Shown: positions 44,716 through 56,437, counted from the stretch's first letter. The stretch: DNA of 64,000 nt from Ryuthela nishihirai (GCA_038380435.1 JAWZYU010000009.1:60107901-60171900), one strand, 5' to 3'. Translations and numbers: made by a program. The notes: generated by a model not told the origin, from the letters alone.

Positions 44716-45654
44716 CTCAAGCTAAGTTTTCATCTGTTTGAATTCGTATCAATATCTTAAACTTGTCAGATAATCTGTGTTATTGAAATTCTGTGAAAAG
44801 AATTTTCATTAATTTTAATAAAATGCTTGAACTCAGACTAAACCTGATAGGTCTATACAGATAGGCGGATGTTTTTTTTTTACCTATAATGCGATTTACG
44901 CAATCCCATTCTTTCCTAGAATTACCTGAACATTGAAAGAATTCATCTCATAATATTTCGATCTTAATTTCTTAAGGTTTTTGGCTATTAATCTTTTTAA
45001 ATCAATATACTGCTCTTTATACGCTTGAATATAACGGTACTTTTTATGTTTCTTATAAACCTCATCTCTGACTTTAAATAATTTAATTAATTCTGGAGTA
45101 ATCCAATAAAAGTGATCAAAAGTTGCATTTAAAATCACTTTCTATAAAGATCTCATTTAATCCAAGATTCTTTATTCTTTATTTCTAATTCAGTATAGGA
45201 ATATATTACTTATAGGCATTAGTCCGGTTAAAGTTTTTTTCTTCCGTTTTCAAATTCCGCATTTTTAAAACAATCGGGAAATGATCCGTAATACTATTAA
45301 CAAAAAATTGCAGTTATAAACATGTTGAAATCATGAACTGTACGAATGAAAATGTGATGAATACAAGTTTTAGTACCATTATAATCTCTCGTACACTCTG
45401 AGATTAAGAAAAAAAAAATCCAAATTCATATAACGTATTTAAATATATCTGGGCACTTTCATTATCCTGTAGGATATCTATATTTATATCACCTATAATT
45501 ATACTAGTTTTATTTTTATTATTTCTTAAAGCAATTTTCAATTCATTTACGAAATCACTAACCGAAAATTTATGTGATCTGTATAGAGCCAACAGATTTA
45601 TTCCCTTAACCTATCAAACACATTAATGCATTCAGCACATTACATCCAGGTATT

Positions 45655-45886
45655 AAGATTTATAAAACTAAACTCAGTTTTTTTACATACATTAAAGTAC
45701 CCCCTGACTTTTTTATTGTTAGTATTTAATAGTTCTTCCAGTTTTCTTCAAATTTCGATAAAAATATTTAAGACTAGCATCTTCTGCCAAATGTTCGCGC
45801 ATCTACTGTCAGATGTTCGAGCATCTGCCGTTGAACGCAAGAGCATTTGCTGCTGATTATTCGAGCATCTGGTGTTTAAATGTTGT
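45655..45886 (+). repeat. Segmental duplication copy 1
   Basis: About 220 bp (actcagtttttttacatacat, agttcttccagttttcttca, gttcgcgcatct...) duplicated at 46278-46486 with high identity and small indels. Confidence 0.9.
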
Positions 45887-46010
45887 GGCATCTGTTGTTG
45901 AACGTTCGAGCATCTGCTTTTTAAATGTTCGAGCATCGACCGTTTAATATTAGAGCATCCGCTGTTACATGTTCGAGCATCTTCTGTGAGGTTTAGAGCA
46001 TCGATAACAG
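45785..46010 (+). repeat. Degenerate ~27-bp minisatellite
   Basis: About nine variants of tgttcgagcatctgctgttg. A minus-strand frame across it encodes a Cys/Ser/Gln-rich repeat peptide that is very probably spurious. It overlaps and extends the segmental duplication. Confidence 0.82.
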
Positions 46011-46080
46011 ATAGAAGAAAAAATATAAAAGATAGAATTGTAATGTTGGAGTTGTGGATATCCGAAAGGTATCCACAACA

Positions 46081-46255
46081 AACCAACAAACCTAAACAAC
46101 CGGGACGGGTATAAGTATTGTTTTTATATTATTCGAATTCGATTTGATGCTAGAACAACCTAAAATAAATGTGACTAAATCACACGCTGATAGCAATAAG
46201 ACGTGAACCTGACATACAGTACATAATACCGTATACTACACATGTAATAAATGTA
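46081..46255 (+). repeat. Left ~175-bp copy of an inverted repeat pair
   Basis: Matches 47449-47626 in inverted orientation: accgggacgggtataagtat, attattcgaattcgatttga, tgctagaacaacctaaaata, cacatgtaataaatgtat. Roughly 90% identical by eye. About 1.2 kb separates the arms. Confidence 0.88.
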
Positions 46256-46277
46256 TCTGACATTATTACATGTGTAG

Positions 46278-46486
46278 AACACGGTACTCAGATTTTTTTG
46301 CATACATAAATTACCCCCTGGTTTATTTATTGTTATTATTTAATAGTTCTTCCAGTTTTCTTCAAATTTCGACAAAAATATTTAAGGTAGCATACTCTGC
46401 CAAATGTTCGCGCATCTGTCAGATGTTCGAGCATCTGCCGTTGAACGCATGAGCATTTGCTGCTGATTATTCGAGTATCTGGTGTT
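46278..46486 (+). repeat. Segmental duplication copy 2
   Basis: Second copy of 45655-45886, including the first units of the minisatellite, ending at gagtatctggtgtttctt. Confidence 0.9.
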
Positions 46487-46514
46487 TCTTACTTATGTCT
46501 TATGTTTTCTTACC

Positions 46515-46645
46515 TTTAACCAGACTAATGCCTATAAGGAATATATTTCCTATACTGAATTAGAAATAAAGAATAAAGAATCTTGTATTAAATGAGATCT
46601 TTATAGACAATGATGATTTAAATGCAACTTTTCGGAGATCCACAA
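46515..46645 (+). repeat. Inverted copy of a LINE segment
   Basis: Matches the minus-strand LINE segment 45125-45235 in inverted orientation (aatgcctataaggaatatat, tgaattagaaataaagaata, taaatgagatctttatagac). Confidence 0.82.
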
Positions 46646-46689
46646 CTATTACTATAATATGGTTACAAATTAAAATTTCAGTGAAATAA

Positions 46690-47445
46690 ATTCTCTAAAA
46701 TGCTTATTTCCAAATTAAGTGATCTTTGTAGTTCTCCTTTCAGAAGACATGACCGAGTCCGAATACTTTTGGTAATATCGTGCACACTGAATAGGTTCTT
46801 TGCTCTCCTGTGAAATCTATGTGACAAAGAAGTTATCATTTCTTTCTCATCGTATCCAGATACTCTAATTATACTCGAAACCTTCTCTGAAAGAAGAAAA
46901 TGAGGCTTAGAATAAATCACAATGTAATGGTTTGAATCGAATTAATGTTTAATGTTCGTTTCAAAACATCGTTTTCTTGTGAATATTGAAGTGGCTGCCA
47001 CGAGAGGATAATTAGCTATTACGTAGCTTTTGAGGTCTGCTTAAGTACATTACAAACTCGCGAGTCTCTTTTTTAATCAAACCCTATGACACAACAGCAT
47101 GGAGCCTTTTACGGGAAGAATAAGGAGATACAACCGTCGCCCATTCTGAACTAGACTAAAAGCCAGATGAGACCCACAGGACATCTTTACGTCTCAGTAT
47201 TTGAAAGTTTCTAATTTAATCAGCCCCCGAGAGCTCATAAGAATAGCAAACAACTATACGTAATGAGAGAAGTTAGTGATGTCCATTCTACGCATTCATT
47301 TGGTTAATCTGCTTTCGCTAAGTGATGCTACTTAATGCTTAATACTTTTCGTCCCACTAATACACCAGCTTTCGAGTGATGAGTATTTTTTCCTATACTT
47401 AGAAATATTCCTTAGAAATAAGGAATTATTATGATGAAACTGTCA
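46690..47445. other. Unassigned interval within the inverted pair
   Basis: An 80-codon minus frame (46678-46920) shows no recognised family. No transposase motif was found. Confidence 0.4.
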
Positions 47446-47448
47446 TAT

Positions 47449-47626
47449 ATATTTATTACATGTGTAGAACACGGAATTATGTACTGTATGTCAAGTTTAC
47501 TTCTTATCGCTATCAGCGTGTGCTTCAGTCACATTTATTTTGGGTTGTTCTAGCATCAAATCGAATTCGAATAATATAAAAACAATATTTATTCCCGTCC
47601 CGGTTGATTAGGTTTGTTGGTTTGTT
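47449..47626 (-). repeat. Right copy of the inverted repeat pair
   Basis: Inverted partner of 46081-46255. Its outer end (taggtttgttggtttgtttt) runs straight into the 3' end of a minus-strand SINE-A. Confidence 0.88.
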
Positions 47627-48290
47627 TTTCCTCTGAGCAGAACCTTTTTACACACAATAGGCTAAATGGTGATTTTCAACCGGTGTGCCGTGAGAGGATC
47701 TTAGGTCTGCCACGAAAATTTTTGAAGATAATTAATTAAATCATTTCTGAAAGAAGTCCAAAGCACAATAAGTGTACATATCAAAATTAAAGCCTCTTCA
47801 AATTGATTATGCGAGTTTATCATTGTTATAATAAACGTATACATAATATCATCATAATTTAAGTGTGCCACGGAAGTTTAACTATAGGTTGACATTGCAG
47901 TGTTGTTCAACATTTCTTATCTCACGGCACACTTGAACCTATAGTTAAACTTCCATGGCACACTTAAAATCCGTGAACTTCCGTGAACTTCCGTGAAACA
48001 AATAATGTCCCGTCAAGGCCATCTTAGCGTATATTTAACGTACACAAGAATGACTTTCCTGCACAGGGAGTGAACCAGGGTTTAATGTCCCATCCAACAG
48101 ACGGTGGCCTTTCCAAGTTCATTGGTGTTTACTTTTTGAAAGAGGGCAGGGTGTGGTTAGCAGAAATAAATATCAAAGCTAGCACAGTTGGGCCTGGATC
48201 CTGGGAATTGCACATTACGATACTGGAAATTGCTCATTACGAGATTGGTGGGCTGCGGACTGCGACAACCCCGCCCTGCCCTTGCTGTTG
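47620..48290 (-). repeat. SINE-A copy split by a hAT-like insertion
   Basis: The 3' end (tgtttttcctctgagcagaa, aggctaaatgg) stops at about 47668 and the body resumes at about 48005 (gtcccgtcaaggccatctta), continuing to a rearranged head near 48290. Confidence 0.82.
47669..48004. mobile_element. hAT-like non-autonomous fragment with 30-bp hairpin
   Basis: Begins tgattttcaaccggtgtgcc and gtgagagg, a terminus pattern common to hAT elements. Contains a hairpin with 30-bp arms (47861-47890 and 47936-47965, one mismatch) and a cttccgtgaa tandem at its right end. No transposase frame. Confidence 0.55.
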
Positions 48291-48314
48291 AATCGTCTGT
48301 TTGATTATCGTGTT

Positions 48315-48475
48315 TAGATAGGATGAAAAGGATCTGGGTTCGAGCCCGAAAAAATGTATGACCGTTTATTTTCATGTTGCTTGGGAAGGCGGGCTTCCCA
48401 ATTTTTTCTGTGGTGTATTTCAGTGACAAACTCCTGTTAGACCTCTGTGAAAAGCATGAGCTTGAAGGATGCTTT
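48315..48475 (+). repeat. Diverged SINE-B
   Basis: ggatctgggttcgagcccga, then acaaactcctgttagacctc, and gagcttgaaggatgctttta. The A-box side is degraded. Confidence 0.7.
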
Positions 48476-48479
48476 TAAA

Positions 48480-50005
48480 GACAGAATAGGAAGATTATGG
48501 ATCATCAAACTACAAAAATAGATGTAAGAAAAGAAATAGAGAATAATGTTGCTCCCCGATACTTGCTTACAGGGTGTCCCCCTATTTTGCGCTCAGTGGC
48601 GTACTGATAGGCATTGCAACCCCTGGTTACAGGAAGACCCCACGGTTGGGAGGAGGAGGGAGATCTCTGTAAAAGCATTTTACAAGCTTTACAGGGAAAC
48701 TTTATATAAAACTATTTAAAATGATAGACAGGAATATTTTCTAAAACTTTGATTGAAAAAATATGGATCGTGAACAATCAGCTTCATATCCCCTATTAGA
48801 AATTCCTTTCATTGCTGCCTGGGCAGCAAAACTCATTGTCTGAAATCCTTTCCTTATTTCCCTATGGAACAATATTTACATGATATAATTAACACTCTGG
48901 TAATTGTTTTATAGGCATTTAATATAAAACTAAGATAATCGTTTAAATCAAAAGGCACAGATTTGTATTTCATGAGGCAAATTGCCATAATTTTTGTTCT
49001 ATGTAAAATATCTGTGGGTTCTAAAAATTTAAATTATCAAGAATGAGATAAATTATTAAAGCAAAGATATTAATATGAAATCTAAGCATAAAATTTCAGT
49101 AATTGAACGCTGATCGATTTTTTTAAAAGGGCCCCAAATGCATGTTTTTGCTGGGGAAGGGGAAGGTGTCTCTCTTGATTTTCCGGTACGCCTGTGCTAG
49201 GGCCCCTTTCCCCTATATTATGAAATTGATATTAATTTATTTGTTGTTGATTGCAGAGAATTATAATTATTAGAATAATAACGACTAAATAATAAAAATT
49301 TGCCAAATGCTTAAAAATGTAAAACAAATGAAGAAACGCCCTTAAAATTCTGACGTTCTGCATCCACCCGAATTGCTCATACCACCTGGGTCGGTTCTAT
49401 TTCATTTTAACCTAATTTTTAATATTCCCTCATAGTGTGAAACGCTCTCTTTTGACAAAGTGGAGGTTTAGAGTAATGAATGGAAAGGAAGAAAGATAAT
49501 AATGAAAAATGAGGAAAAAAAAAACGAAGCAGAGCTAAGTTTTTTTTTTAAATTGTTCTTGGATACTTTATTTCGTTTGATTAGTCACTTCGTTTTCCAT
49601 GCTACTTTATTAGTGGATATCAAAATACATAATTTTGTTGCTATCAAAAATATTTGTGTTTACAGACTGGAGTAAAATATTTGACGTAGAGAACGTATAT
49701 AATTTAAGGTTCAATAAGGTTAAGGCGTGCTAATCTGTCTGAATGACATATCAATACTAGAGAGTTAATTGTTCGTTATATCAGTGACTGGAATATTTTT
49801 TGCTTAGTGGAACCTACCAGATCACAAGGATTCCAAATCTCAGAAGCAGTCTAGGGACAGATTTTCATTCAAACAAAGCAGCATGTTTTAACATACATTG
49901 TCTGACCCTGATCTAGGATGGAGGGCCATGCCTCCCTTGACAATCTAATCTATCTAATAAAGGCGAAACAATATTTCATGTCTTAATTAAGTTACGGAGA
50001 ATCTT
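48480..50005. other. Mostly unassigned interval
   Basis: cagtggcgtactgatagg (48594) and an inverted cctgtg/ggtacgcc near 49185-49197 may be termini of a 600-bp non-autonomous element, without a clear target duplication. Otherwise unrecognised. Confidence 0.3.
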
Positions 50006-50009
50006 GTTT

Positions 50010-50385
50010 TCTTTGCAACTTGCCGTCTTATAAAGTACCCACTATAGGCAGGTTGTGATGCAATTTCCAGGTTCGAGTTCCAACGGTTCCTGCTTGGAAA
50101 TTTTCTCAGGTAATTCTTATTCTGCCCTCGCTGGATAAGGAGACACCGATATTGGAAAGACCGGCGTCCGTAGGATGGGACTTTAAACGTAGCCCCGTAT
50201 GCAGTAGAGTGCTGTTCCTGTAAACACGCTGAATGGTCTTGACGGGAGGTTCCCATCTTTCTGCTAACAGCTCTCTACGGAGTTCCATTCCACCAACCTT
50301 TTCTGTGCCCTTGGGGGGTTTTGTGACGTGGCAATTTAGCTCAATGTGTGCAGAAAAGGAAGGCTCATAGGTAATACAACTCCAC
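50010..50385 (+). repeat. SINE-A copy, diverged
   Basis: aggttcgagttccaacggtt, ggataaggagacaccgat, ccgtaggatgggac, gtcttgacgggaggttccca, ccaaccttttctgtgccctt, caatttagctcaatgtgtgc. Head partly degraded. Confidence 0.82.
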
Positions 50386-50389
50386 TAGT

Positions 50390-51680
50390 TCTGAAATTTA
50401 TCGTGTGTGGAGATGGAGGAGTAATTGGTCATATTTCGCCAATTTTGTGGTCGCGAAAGATGAAAAAAATGTAAATAAAAATTTCTAAACATCAGTTTTT
50501 GCGAATCTACAACGGATATCTAACCTATCCTCTTAAGGGCTGACAGTTTCCTCTATAAGAGAAGAGCTTTCGATTTCAAAATGACTTGATTTCCCAGTAC
50601 ATTAATTAACTTTCATGTTAGCATATGGAAATGTAGCTTTTCATTCCCAAATACCGTGTTGTTTTTTCCGGTCGATACTAATCTTCAGGTAAGAATCATA
50701 GTTATTGACAGCGATTTATTATTAAACGCTCGGAATTCTTTGTGTGGGCAGATTAATTTAGTTCGTTTACAGATTGCACTTTGCAAACTTTATGAAAGCT
50801 TTTTTTTTTTGCCAAGGTGTACGATTCAGTTTTAGTTTCTACACATACAAGGAAAAGATTCTGATTTTTCGAAAATTAGTATGGTTGGCTATTTCCAAAA
50901 TCAAAGCCTTTGTGTGCAGTTAATTGAAACCTAATTATGAATCAGGGCCATTGATTGCGCATTTTCAACCAAACTCAGGAGAGAAAACTTCAACAACAGT
51001 CTAGTGCCGAGCAATGAAAACTGGTAATTAGAGAGGATCTCTGGCCTGCTGGGCTTTCAACAAATTAAGAGCAAATTTCGGACAAAAAGGCAAAGAAGAA
51101 AGAGAAGATCGATTGCAATTGCGTTCGCATCACTGGGCCGCTAAATATGAAAATTCGTTAATTCACTTATTGTGTGACTTTCTTATTTTCCCATGATGGT
51201 GATTACGCTGAGCCATCTGGTGAAATCCGCATTCAGAGACTGCTGACGGTACGGTGTTTGAAAATTCCGTCGAATTTATGAGAGGCAAGATCATTTACAG
51301 CGTCTATCAAAACCCTTTTGAAACACAGCAGAAACTTTAATTAACACGCGATTGTTGTTGTACCATGTGTCGCAGAAAGAAGTTATTTAAAGAACCAAAA
51401 CTTTTTCGACCATTTTTTGAGTATAAACAATGCAACGAACAATGCTTTGGGGCTTGACACTTTTACATAGGGGTGTCAATCGATATCGATGATTCGATAA
51501 GATGGAGTATCGGTGGGGAAGTTCGATTAAGATTCGATATGATCACTTTTGAATAGCAGTCATTAAATTACGGGTTAATAGCTATTTCTATACGACGTGC
51601 TTTTTTGTCTGTCTTTTCTGAACGTAGCACTCCATCTCGTTTATACATTGCATCACGTATTGTTTTCTACATGTCATTAG
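50390..51680. other. Unassigned interval
   Basis: No gene or repeat recognised. Confidence 0.45.
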
Positions 51681-51683
51681 TGT

Positions 51684-52755
51684 CAGAGGAAGGAGTGGCT
51701 GATTCGGTAGCCTGTCAGGCTCATAATCTGCAGTTCCCAGGTTTGAGTCACAGGTAATATGATTAATGACAAGACCCAGATGTTCCGCAATAATGCACTA
51801 CATCTATTGGGATAATGCCGTGTTTTACCACTATCTACCGTCGCGGCTGAACAATACTATAGAAGTGAAGTCCAGCCTTTTGCAAAACCTAACTTTAATA
51901 TTTGTCATGGGTCGCCACAAACAAGGATATTGAGAATCTAATTGACTCGGCTCCCGTGACAGCAGGTTTGAGTCACAGGTATATATATATGATGACACGA
52001 CACACTAGTTCCTCCTAAAGAACTACCAGTATAGGGAAATGTCATATTCATCACTACCTACGGTCAGGGGCAAGACAGTACCATATAGATACAGCTCACC
52101 CCCGACTACCTATTGGCGAACGGTACTACAAGAGTAAAGCTCATCCATCCGTCAAAACCTAAATTTAATCTATGTCCCGGACCGCCACAAACAAGGATAT
52201 AGAATCCAAGTTGCCTCGGCTCCCATGACTGGGACTCTTAGTCCGGCCCTTCCGTCGGGGCCCTGTCCAACATGACCGGACCTAGTCAGTCAGCAGGGCC
52301 CTCAACTTCTGAGATGGAAATCTTAGCCTGTCCAACCGTTGACCAATCCAGTCATAATAGCCTTCGACTTCATTTAGGCCCTCAAGCTCCCCCCCACCTC
52401 GACAAGGTGGTCCCGTATCGGGGGGGGGGGGGGGGTTGAATAACAGCTGTTCCAGGGTTGATATTTATCTTCTCTAACCCCAGCCTGTCCTCGGTCTCTA
52501 GAGGACACCGATGAGCTTGGTAAGACCGCCTTCCGTCGGATCGGACCTTAAGCATTGATTCTGTGTGAAGGAGAGCCTTACGCAAAACTCCTTTAAGAAC
52601 ACTCTGAATGTCCTTAAAGGAAAGCTGCCATCTGTCTCCTAACAGCTGTCCACGGATCTCGTTCCTCAACCTTCTCTGATCCTTTAGGCTCTTTGTGACA
52701 TGATCATTTAATCACACTGTGCATAAATGTGCCGTTCATAGTTAAATCAACCCAA
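51684..52755 (+). repeat. SINE-A split by ~690 bp of other sequence
   Basis: The head (aggaaggagtggctgattcg, caggctcataatctgcagtt, aggtttgagtca) ends near 51755. The body resumes near 52440 (gggttgatatttatcttctc, gacaccgatgagcttggtaa, ccgccttccgtcgg) and runs to the 3' end. Between them lie two tandem units and a C/G-rich stretch. Confidence 0.8.
51738..52230 (+). repeat. Tandem duplication inside SINE-A (226 and 267 bp)
   Basis: Both units start caggtttgagtcacaggt and end with ccacaaacaaggatat, agaatc..., and ctcggctcccrtgac. The repeated start is the SINE B-box region itself, so the SINE head was duplicated with the foreign DNA. A perfect cctcgacaaggtggtccc-type motif and a G-run (52416-52433) follow. 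Confidence 0.8.
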
Positions 52756-52759
52756 TCCT

Positions 52760-53035
52760 TTGCCACCCTTTGGTACGCCGGCTATAAGTTGCCGTCCTCT
52801 AGAAGAATTTTCATCCATCTTACGCAAAGATTCGAATTGACATATGACTGCCAACCACTGAATTGAGACAAAATAATTAAAACTGATATAATGAATTAAA
52901 CTAATACAAACATTGGAAATAATATGGGAATCAGAAATTTTAAGAATTTTCTTCGTGTATTTTTTTTTTCTTTTATTAATGACAAGATAAATAATTAATT
53001 TCTAATTACAAAAATAAGCCTTAACTCTCACAGCG
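52760..53035. other. Unassigned interval
   Basis: Nothing recognised. Confidence 0.4.
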
Positions 53036-53039
53036 TTTA

Positions 53040-53206
53040 GGAAGCTAGCGACTGTTCCAGCAAGGCAAACTTTGTGCGCTGTGTTAGCTCTAACTGAGGC
53101 AGTGGTCAGTAGTGCTTTCAGTCTTAGTAAGGCACGAACTTGTATGAGAAGGCCTGTAAAAGCTAAGAGTAGCTTCTAGGATTCTTCTGTGTCCTATGTG
53201 TTGTAA
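53040..53206 (+). repeat. Repeat E copy 1
   Basis: About 167 bp with ggaagctagcgactgttcca, gttagctctaactgaggcag, tggtcagtagtgctttcagt, cttagtaaggcacg, gcctgtaaaagctaagagta. Copies at 56486 and 60236. No tRNA-like promoter or coding frame was recognised. Confidence 0.75.
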
Positions 53207-53209
53207 TTA

Positions 53210-56030
53210 AAAAAAATCAATACATTTAAGCATTGATAAATTTTAAAGTAATCAAGATTATTAAGTAAAAATCAATTAAAAAACCTTGGGTTCCCTAAAA
53301 AGGATGCGAAGCATCGTAAAACATTTTTCGGAATTGCTGATCCTGCTCTTTTCCTCCTCCTCCGTTCCTTCCTCCGTTCGTTCAATTGCTCCGTTCAATT
53401 GCTGACCCCCTTTTCTCTCAGCCACACCAAGTGATCATTCCAACTCGATAAAAGAGTGCGTTATCCCATTTTAATTTAATTTTTTTTGCATCAATTTTTT
53501 AAAAACTTAAATATTCGGCTTTTCACTGAAACAATTGACGACCCTAATGGTATTAATCTAGTCCATGACCATAAGTTCTAACAAGTGATGATGAGAAATT
53601 TTAAGATCGCGATTGTCATTTCAACTATTAGTATCAATGTGAATAAAACATATTGTTACAGATTGTTAGCTATATTTGTTTGACAACACAGTGCGTTAAT
53701 TCGAAACAACCAAAGATTATAATAAATTAATTTATTTAATGAATAAAGCAATTAATTTGTAAGAATAAATTAAATCTAAAGTATTTACCACTTGATATAC
53801 AACAGTCGCTACATATATGTTACATATATGTTTTATTTTTTTTCCATTGTTATACTATAACTATAGTTTTATCTATCTATACAAGGGTTACGCTAGTTAC
53901 ATACACATTTCCAGGGGATACGTGAAACATAAAAAGTTGAGAATCACTGCAATAGAGTAACTAAATTAATAACTGATTACTGTTGTCATCCTTTAAATAA
54001 CAAATACTAAAAGAATATAACACTCAAACGCTGAATTGCAAATTTTTTTATGTAACAAATCGTAGAATCAACTCTTACTAAAAATCAACCTTATGTATTT
54101 ACATAACATGTTTTATAAGTTCAACATTCTTTTGAACAACCGAAGTCATTCGATTATTCATAAAAAGAAACTAATCAACTAATAATGGTAATCCCATGCG
54201 ACGCATGCGTTCTGTACCCACGTTAAATTCATTCAAACAATAAATTCAATTTTTCTAAAACTCTTTTGAAACTAAATTTCCTGTTTTAATCTAAACATGA
54301 CGCATTTTCCACAGTACGTGTCGTACCTCATAAAACAATCACCACGCTTTCAATTGCTGCACGTGGACGCGTTGTTTTAATATTTTCACAGTGGGCAGTT
54401 ATTTTCTCACCGTGTTGTGTCGATAAATAGCGCGTGATCCCAATTTCATTTCTAATTCTTTGATAACAGAAAAGGTTTGAAATTTACACAAGAAAAACTT
54501 TAGCTTTTCATTGAAATAGAGCACAATTCTAATGTCATTGAAGAGGCTCATATGTTTCAGTTATAACGCGCAATGATGCGCCTTAGGAGTGTTGATTTTA
54601 AGATCGTACTTTCAGGATCACACTGAAAGCTTCATGTAGGAAATTAAGATTCCGACTTTTGTTCTTCCTCAAATTTTACCGGGAGTTGTATGAGACAATT
54701 AAGAACTCAATTTCGCAATATCAAATCACATTTCTTCGTTGATTACCCTTGTAACTAACTTCACGTCTACTGATAGCAAACGACACGAAACAAACTGAAG
54801 TTTTCTTTACCAAAAAGGTAAGTCAATAAAACATTTAGTTTCTTATAGTAACTGGATAGCCATAAGTATTAGCAGAAGTAGATTAGCGTTCAGGAGCTGT
54901 CCTTTGGATCCACTTTACCGTTTTTATGCTGCAATCCGTAGCTATCTAGTGCCTGCTTCTCTCCACATAGATACCTCTGCGTACACGGCCGACTAGATCA
55001 ATCTTCGAACAAAACCCTAAGACCGTCGGACTCTTCCATAGAGCCCTAGGGGCTTTGTTATCAGAGTTGGACTTACTTTCTGTCACAGGTGCCGTTGTTC
55101 CGACTACGACAAGGAGATCTCCGTGGAGGCAACATTGTCTATTCCGGAATGCTATTGTAGAAGTCTAGGAAGCTGTAGTGATGTAGGTGTGTAAAAATAT
55201 AATTCCTTCAAGAGATATTCTGATGGCGCCAGGGAAAGGTCTATATTTAGTATGTGCGAAATATGTGTTATTTTCAGCAATGAAAACCATCAATGAAATA
55301 TATAAGTTAGTTGAGAAATATACATTTCAGAAAATTAAAGATTATTAACGTACACTCTCTAATAGATTCAGGTATCGTAAGAAAAATTGGATGGTATGTT
55401 TCTCAGCATATCGTAAACATCACATAAGCAATTTGTAAGAGATTTGATCTATACACTTTATGTTCAATCAAGCGCTGTATTAATTTTTTCCGACATGTCA
55501 AATCATCACTAAGGTCAATGTAGAAGAAGCATTGTTATAGACATTATTTCGCAGATTTTACACAGATATGCGAGTGTATAAGCTCTATTCAGCTTTATAT
55601 AATGATCTACTTAAGATGTTGTACGTTTTTGCTTTATCCTAATACATTTTTCTATTTTATTCTGATGATAGCATGCATTTACCAGGATAAGACATTTGCA
55701 AAGTCTTAATTTTCGCATTGTGATATCAGTGTACTAATTAGTATTGTGACGTAGGTGGAAAGACATATAAACAGTGTTTATAATTAATTTCATTCAATGC
55801 TGTTATTTTCTAGAAAGGAATAAATATCTGTAATAATGCTTGGTTACTAAATGAGTACAGACTTCTTCAACTAAACAAGATGTCGACAACAGTGGTGCTA
55901 TTTTGAGCAATATCTGCCTTCTACTGCAATGTTGCAGGGAATGTATACCTCAAAATCTTCATAAAACACTTTCGATGTTGCTGTTAAAGCAAATATAAAA
56001 ATTTCCTGATAATACTAACCTGATAAATAA
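53210..56030. other. Unassigned AT-rich interval
   Basis: Mostly unrecognised. gttgagaatcactg at 53937-53950 resembles an inverted hAT end, but no opposite terminus was identified. tacatatatgttacatatat lies at 53811-53830. Confidence 0.35.
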
Positions 56031-56038
56031 GGTTAACT

Positions 56039-56437
56039 TAGTGGTTTTCAAACTTTTTCGTTTCATGGCACCGTTAGTGTATAAAGATTTTTTCATGGCG
56101 CCCTAAAAATTTTTCAATTAGTGAATGGGTGAGCCTGTTGTTCACCACACAGTTTCTCAAATCTTTGAATCAAACTAGACACAGCTACCCTCATTTCTCG
56201 TTCCACATTGAGTTTTGAGAGATATTTGAAGCGTGTGTAATGTCTGCGATAAGGCAAGAGCAATATGCTGCGTTGAAATTTTGTTATCGCCTGAAGAAAA
56301 CAGCCACCAAATCATACGAATCTATCATTGGGAATGCATCAGCACATTGAATTAAGATTGCCTGGAATTATTAAAATTTTCGAATATCCTGCGGTGCCCC
56401 TGGGAATTAATCGCGGCGGCGACTTTGAAAACCTCTG
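56039..56437. mobile_element. hAT-like non-autonomous element (399 bp)
   Basis: Flanked by an exact 8-bp duplication ggttaact (56031-56038 and 56438-56445), as hAT transposases produce. Termini tagtggttttcaaa and, inverted, cagaggttttcaaa match at 12 of 14 positions. Internal ggcaccgttagtg and ggtgcccctggg sequences are common in such elements. Too short for its own transposase. Confidence 0.92.
56240..56350 (+). pseudogene. Mariner-type HTH fragment inside the hAT-like element
   Basis: A 36-codon frame, MSAIRQEQYAALKFCYRLKK then TATKSYESIIGNASAH and stop. The pattern EQ..A.KFC..L.KTAT..YE is that of the N-terminal HTH of mariner-group transposases (HTH_48-like). The rest of that protein is absent. 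It is a captured or residual piece, not a gene. Confidence 0.6.

Larger units (their letters stand above)
41690..45592 (-). pseudogene. Jockey/CR1-like LINE relic, several times interrupted
   Basis: Minus-strand LINE in many frames. 45592-45250 is endonuclease: TSIIIGDINIDIL, then SITDHFPIVL with the (S/T)DH motif. 45138-44896 is the linker (WITPELIKLFKVRDEVYKKH and onward). 44080-43895 gives NHNEVFNAIRSLND and YDNISSKILKLV. 43893-43690 gives RITPVFKKDDFNNFSNYKPI and SESQFGFRESLSTE. 43630-42990 keeps RT parts (DISKAFDT, GIRGQVLNCFKSYLCNRKEF, YADD-like ISYADDTII with indels). 42364-42044 is the C-terminus (YGPKSFNLLPYNIRNELYQR). The 3' UTR continues to about 41690, ending AT-rich. A gypsy LTR (44104) and an RTE fragment (42505) interrupt it. 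Confidence 0.85.

Noticed and set aside
45748..46089. 113-codon Cys/Gln-rich repeat protein
   Set aside because: It is a translation of the degenerate 27-bp minisatellite, with no supporting gene structure.
48594..49197. Possible 600-bp transposon with cagtggcgtac/cacaggcgtac ends
   Set aside because: Similarity is limited to about ten bases and no target duplication is visible.
53520..53950. Possible hAT element ending gttgagaatcactg
   Set aside because: No matching opposite terminus or 8-bp duplication found.
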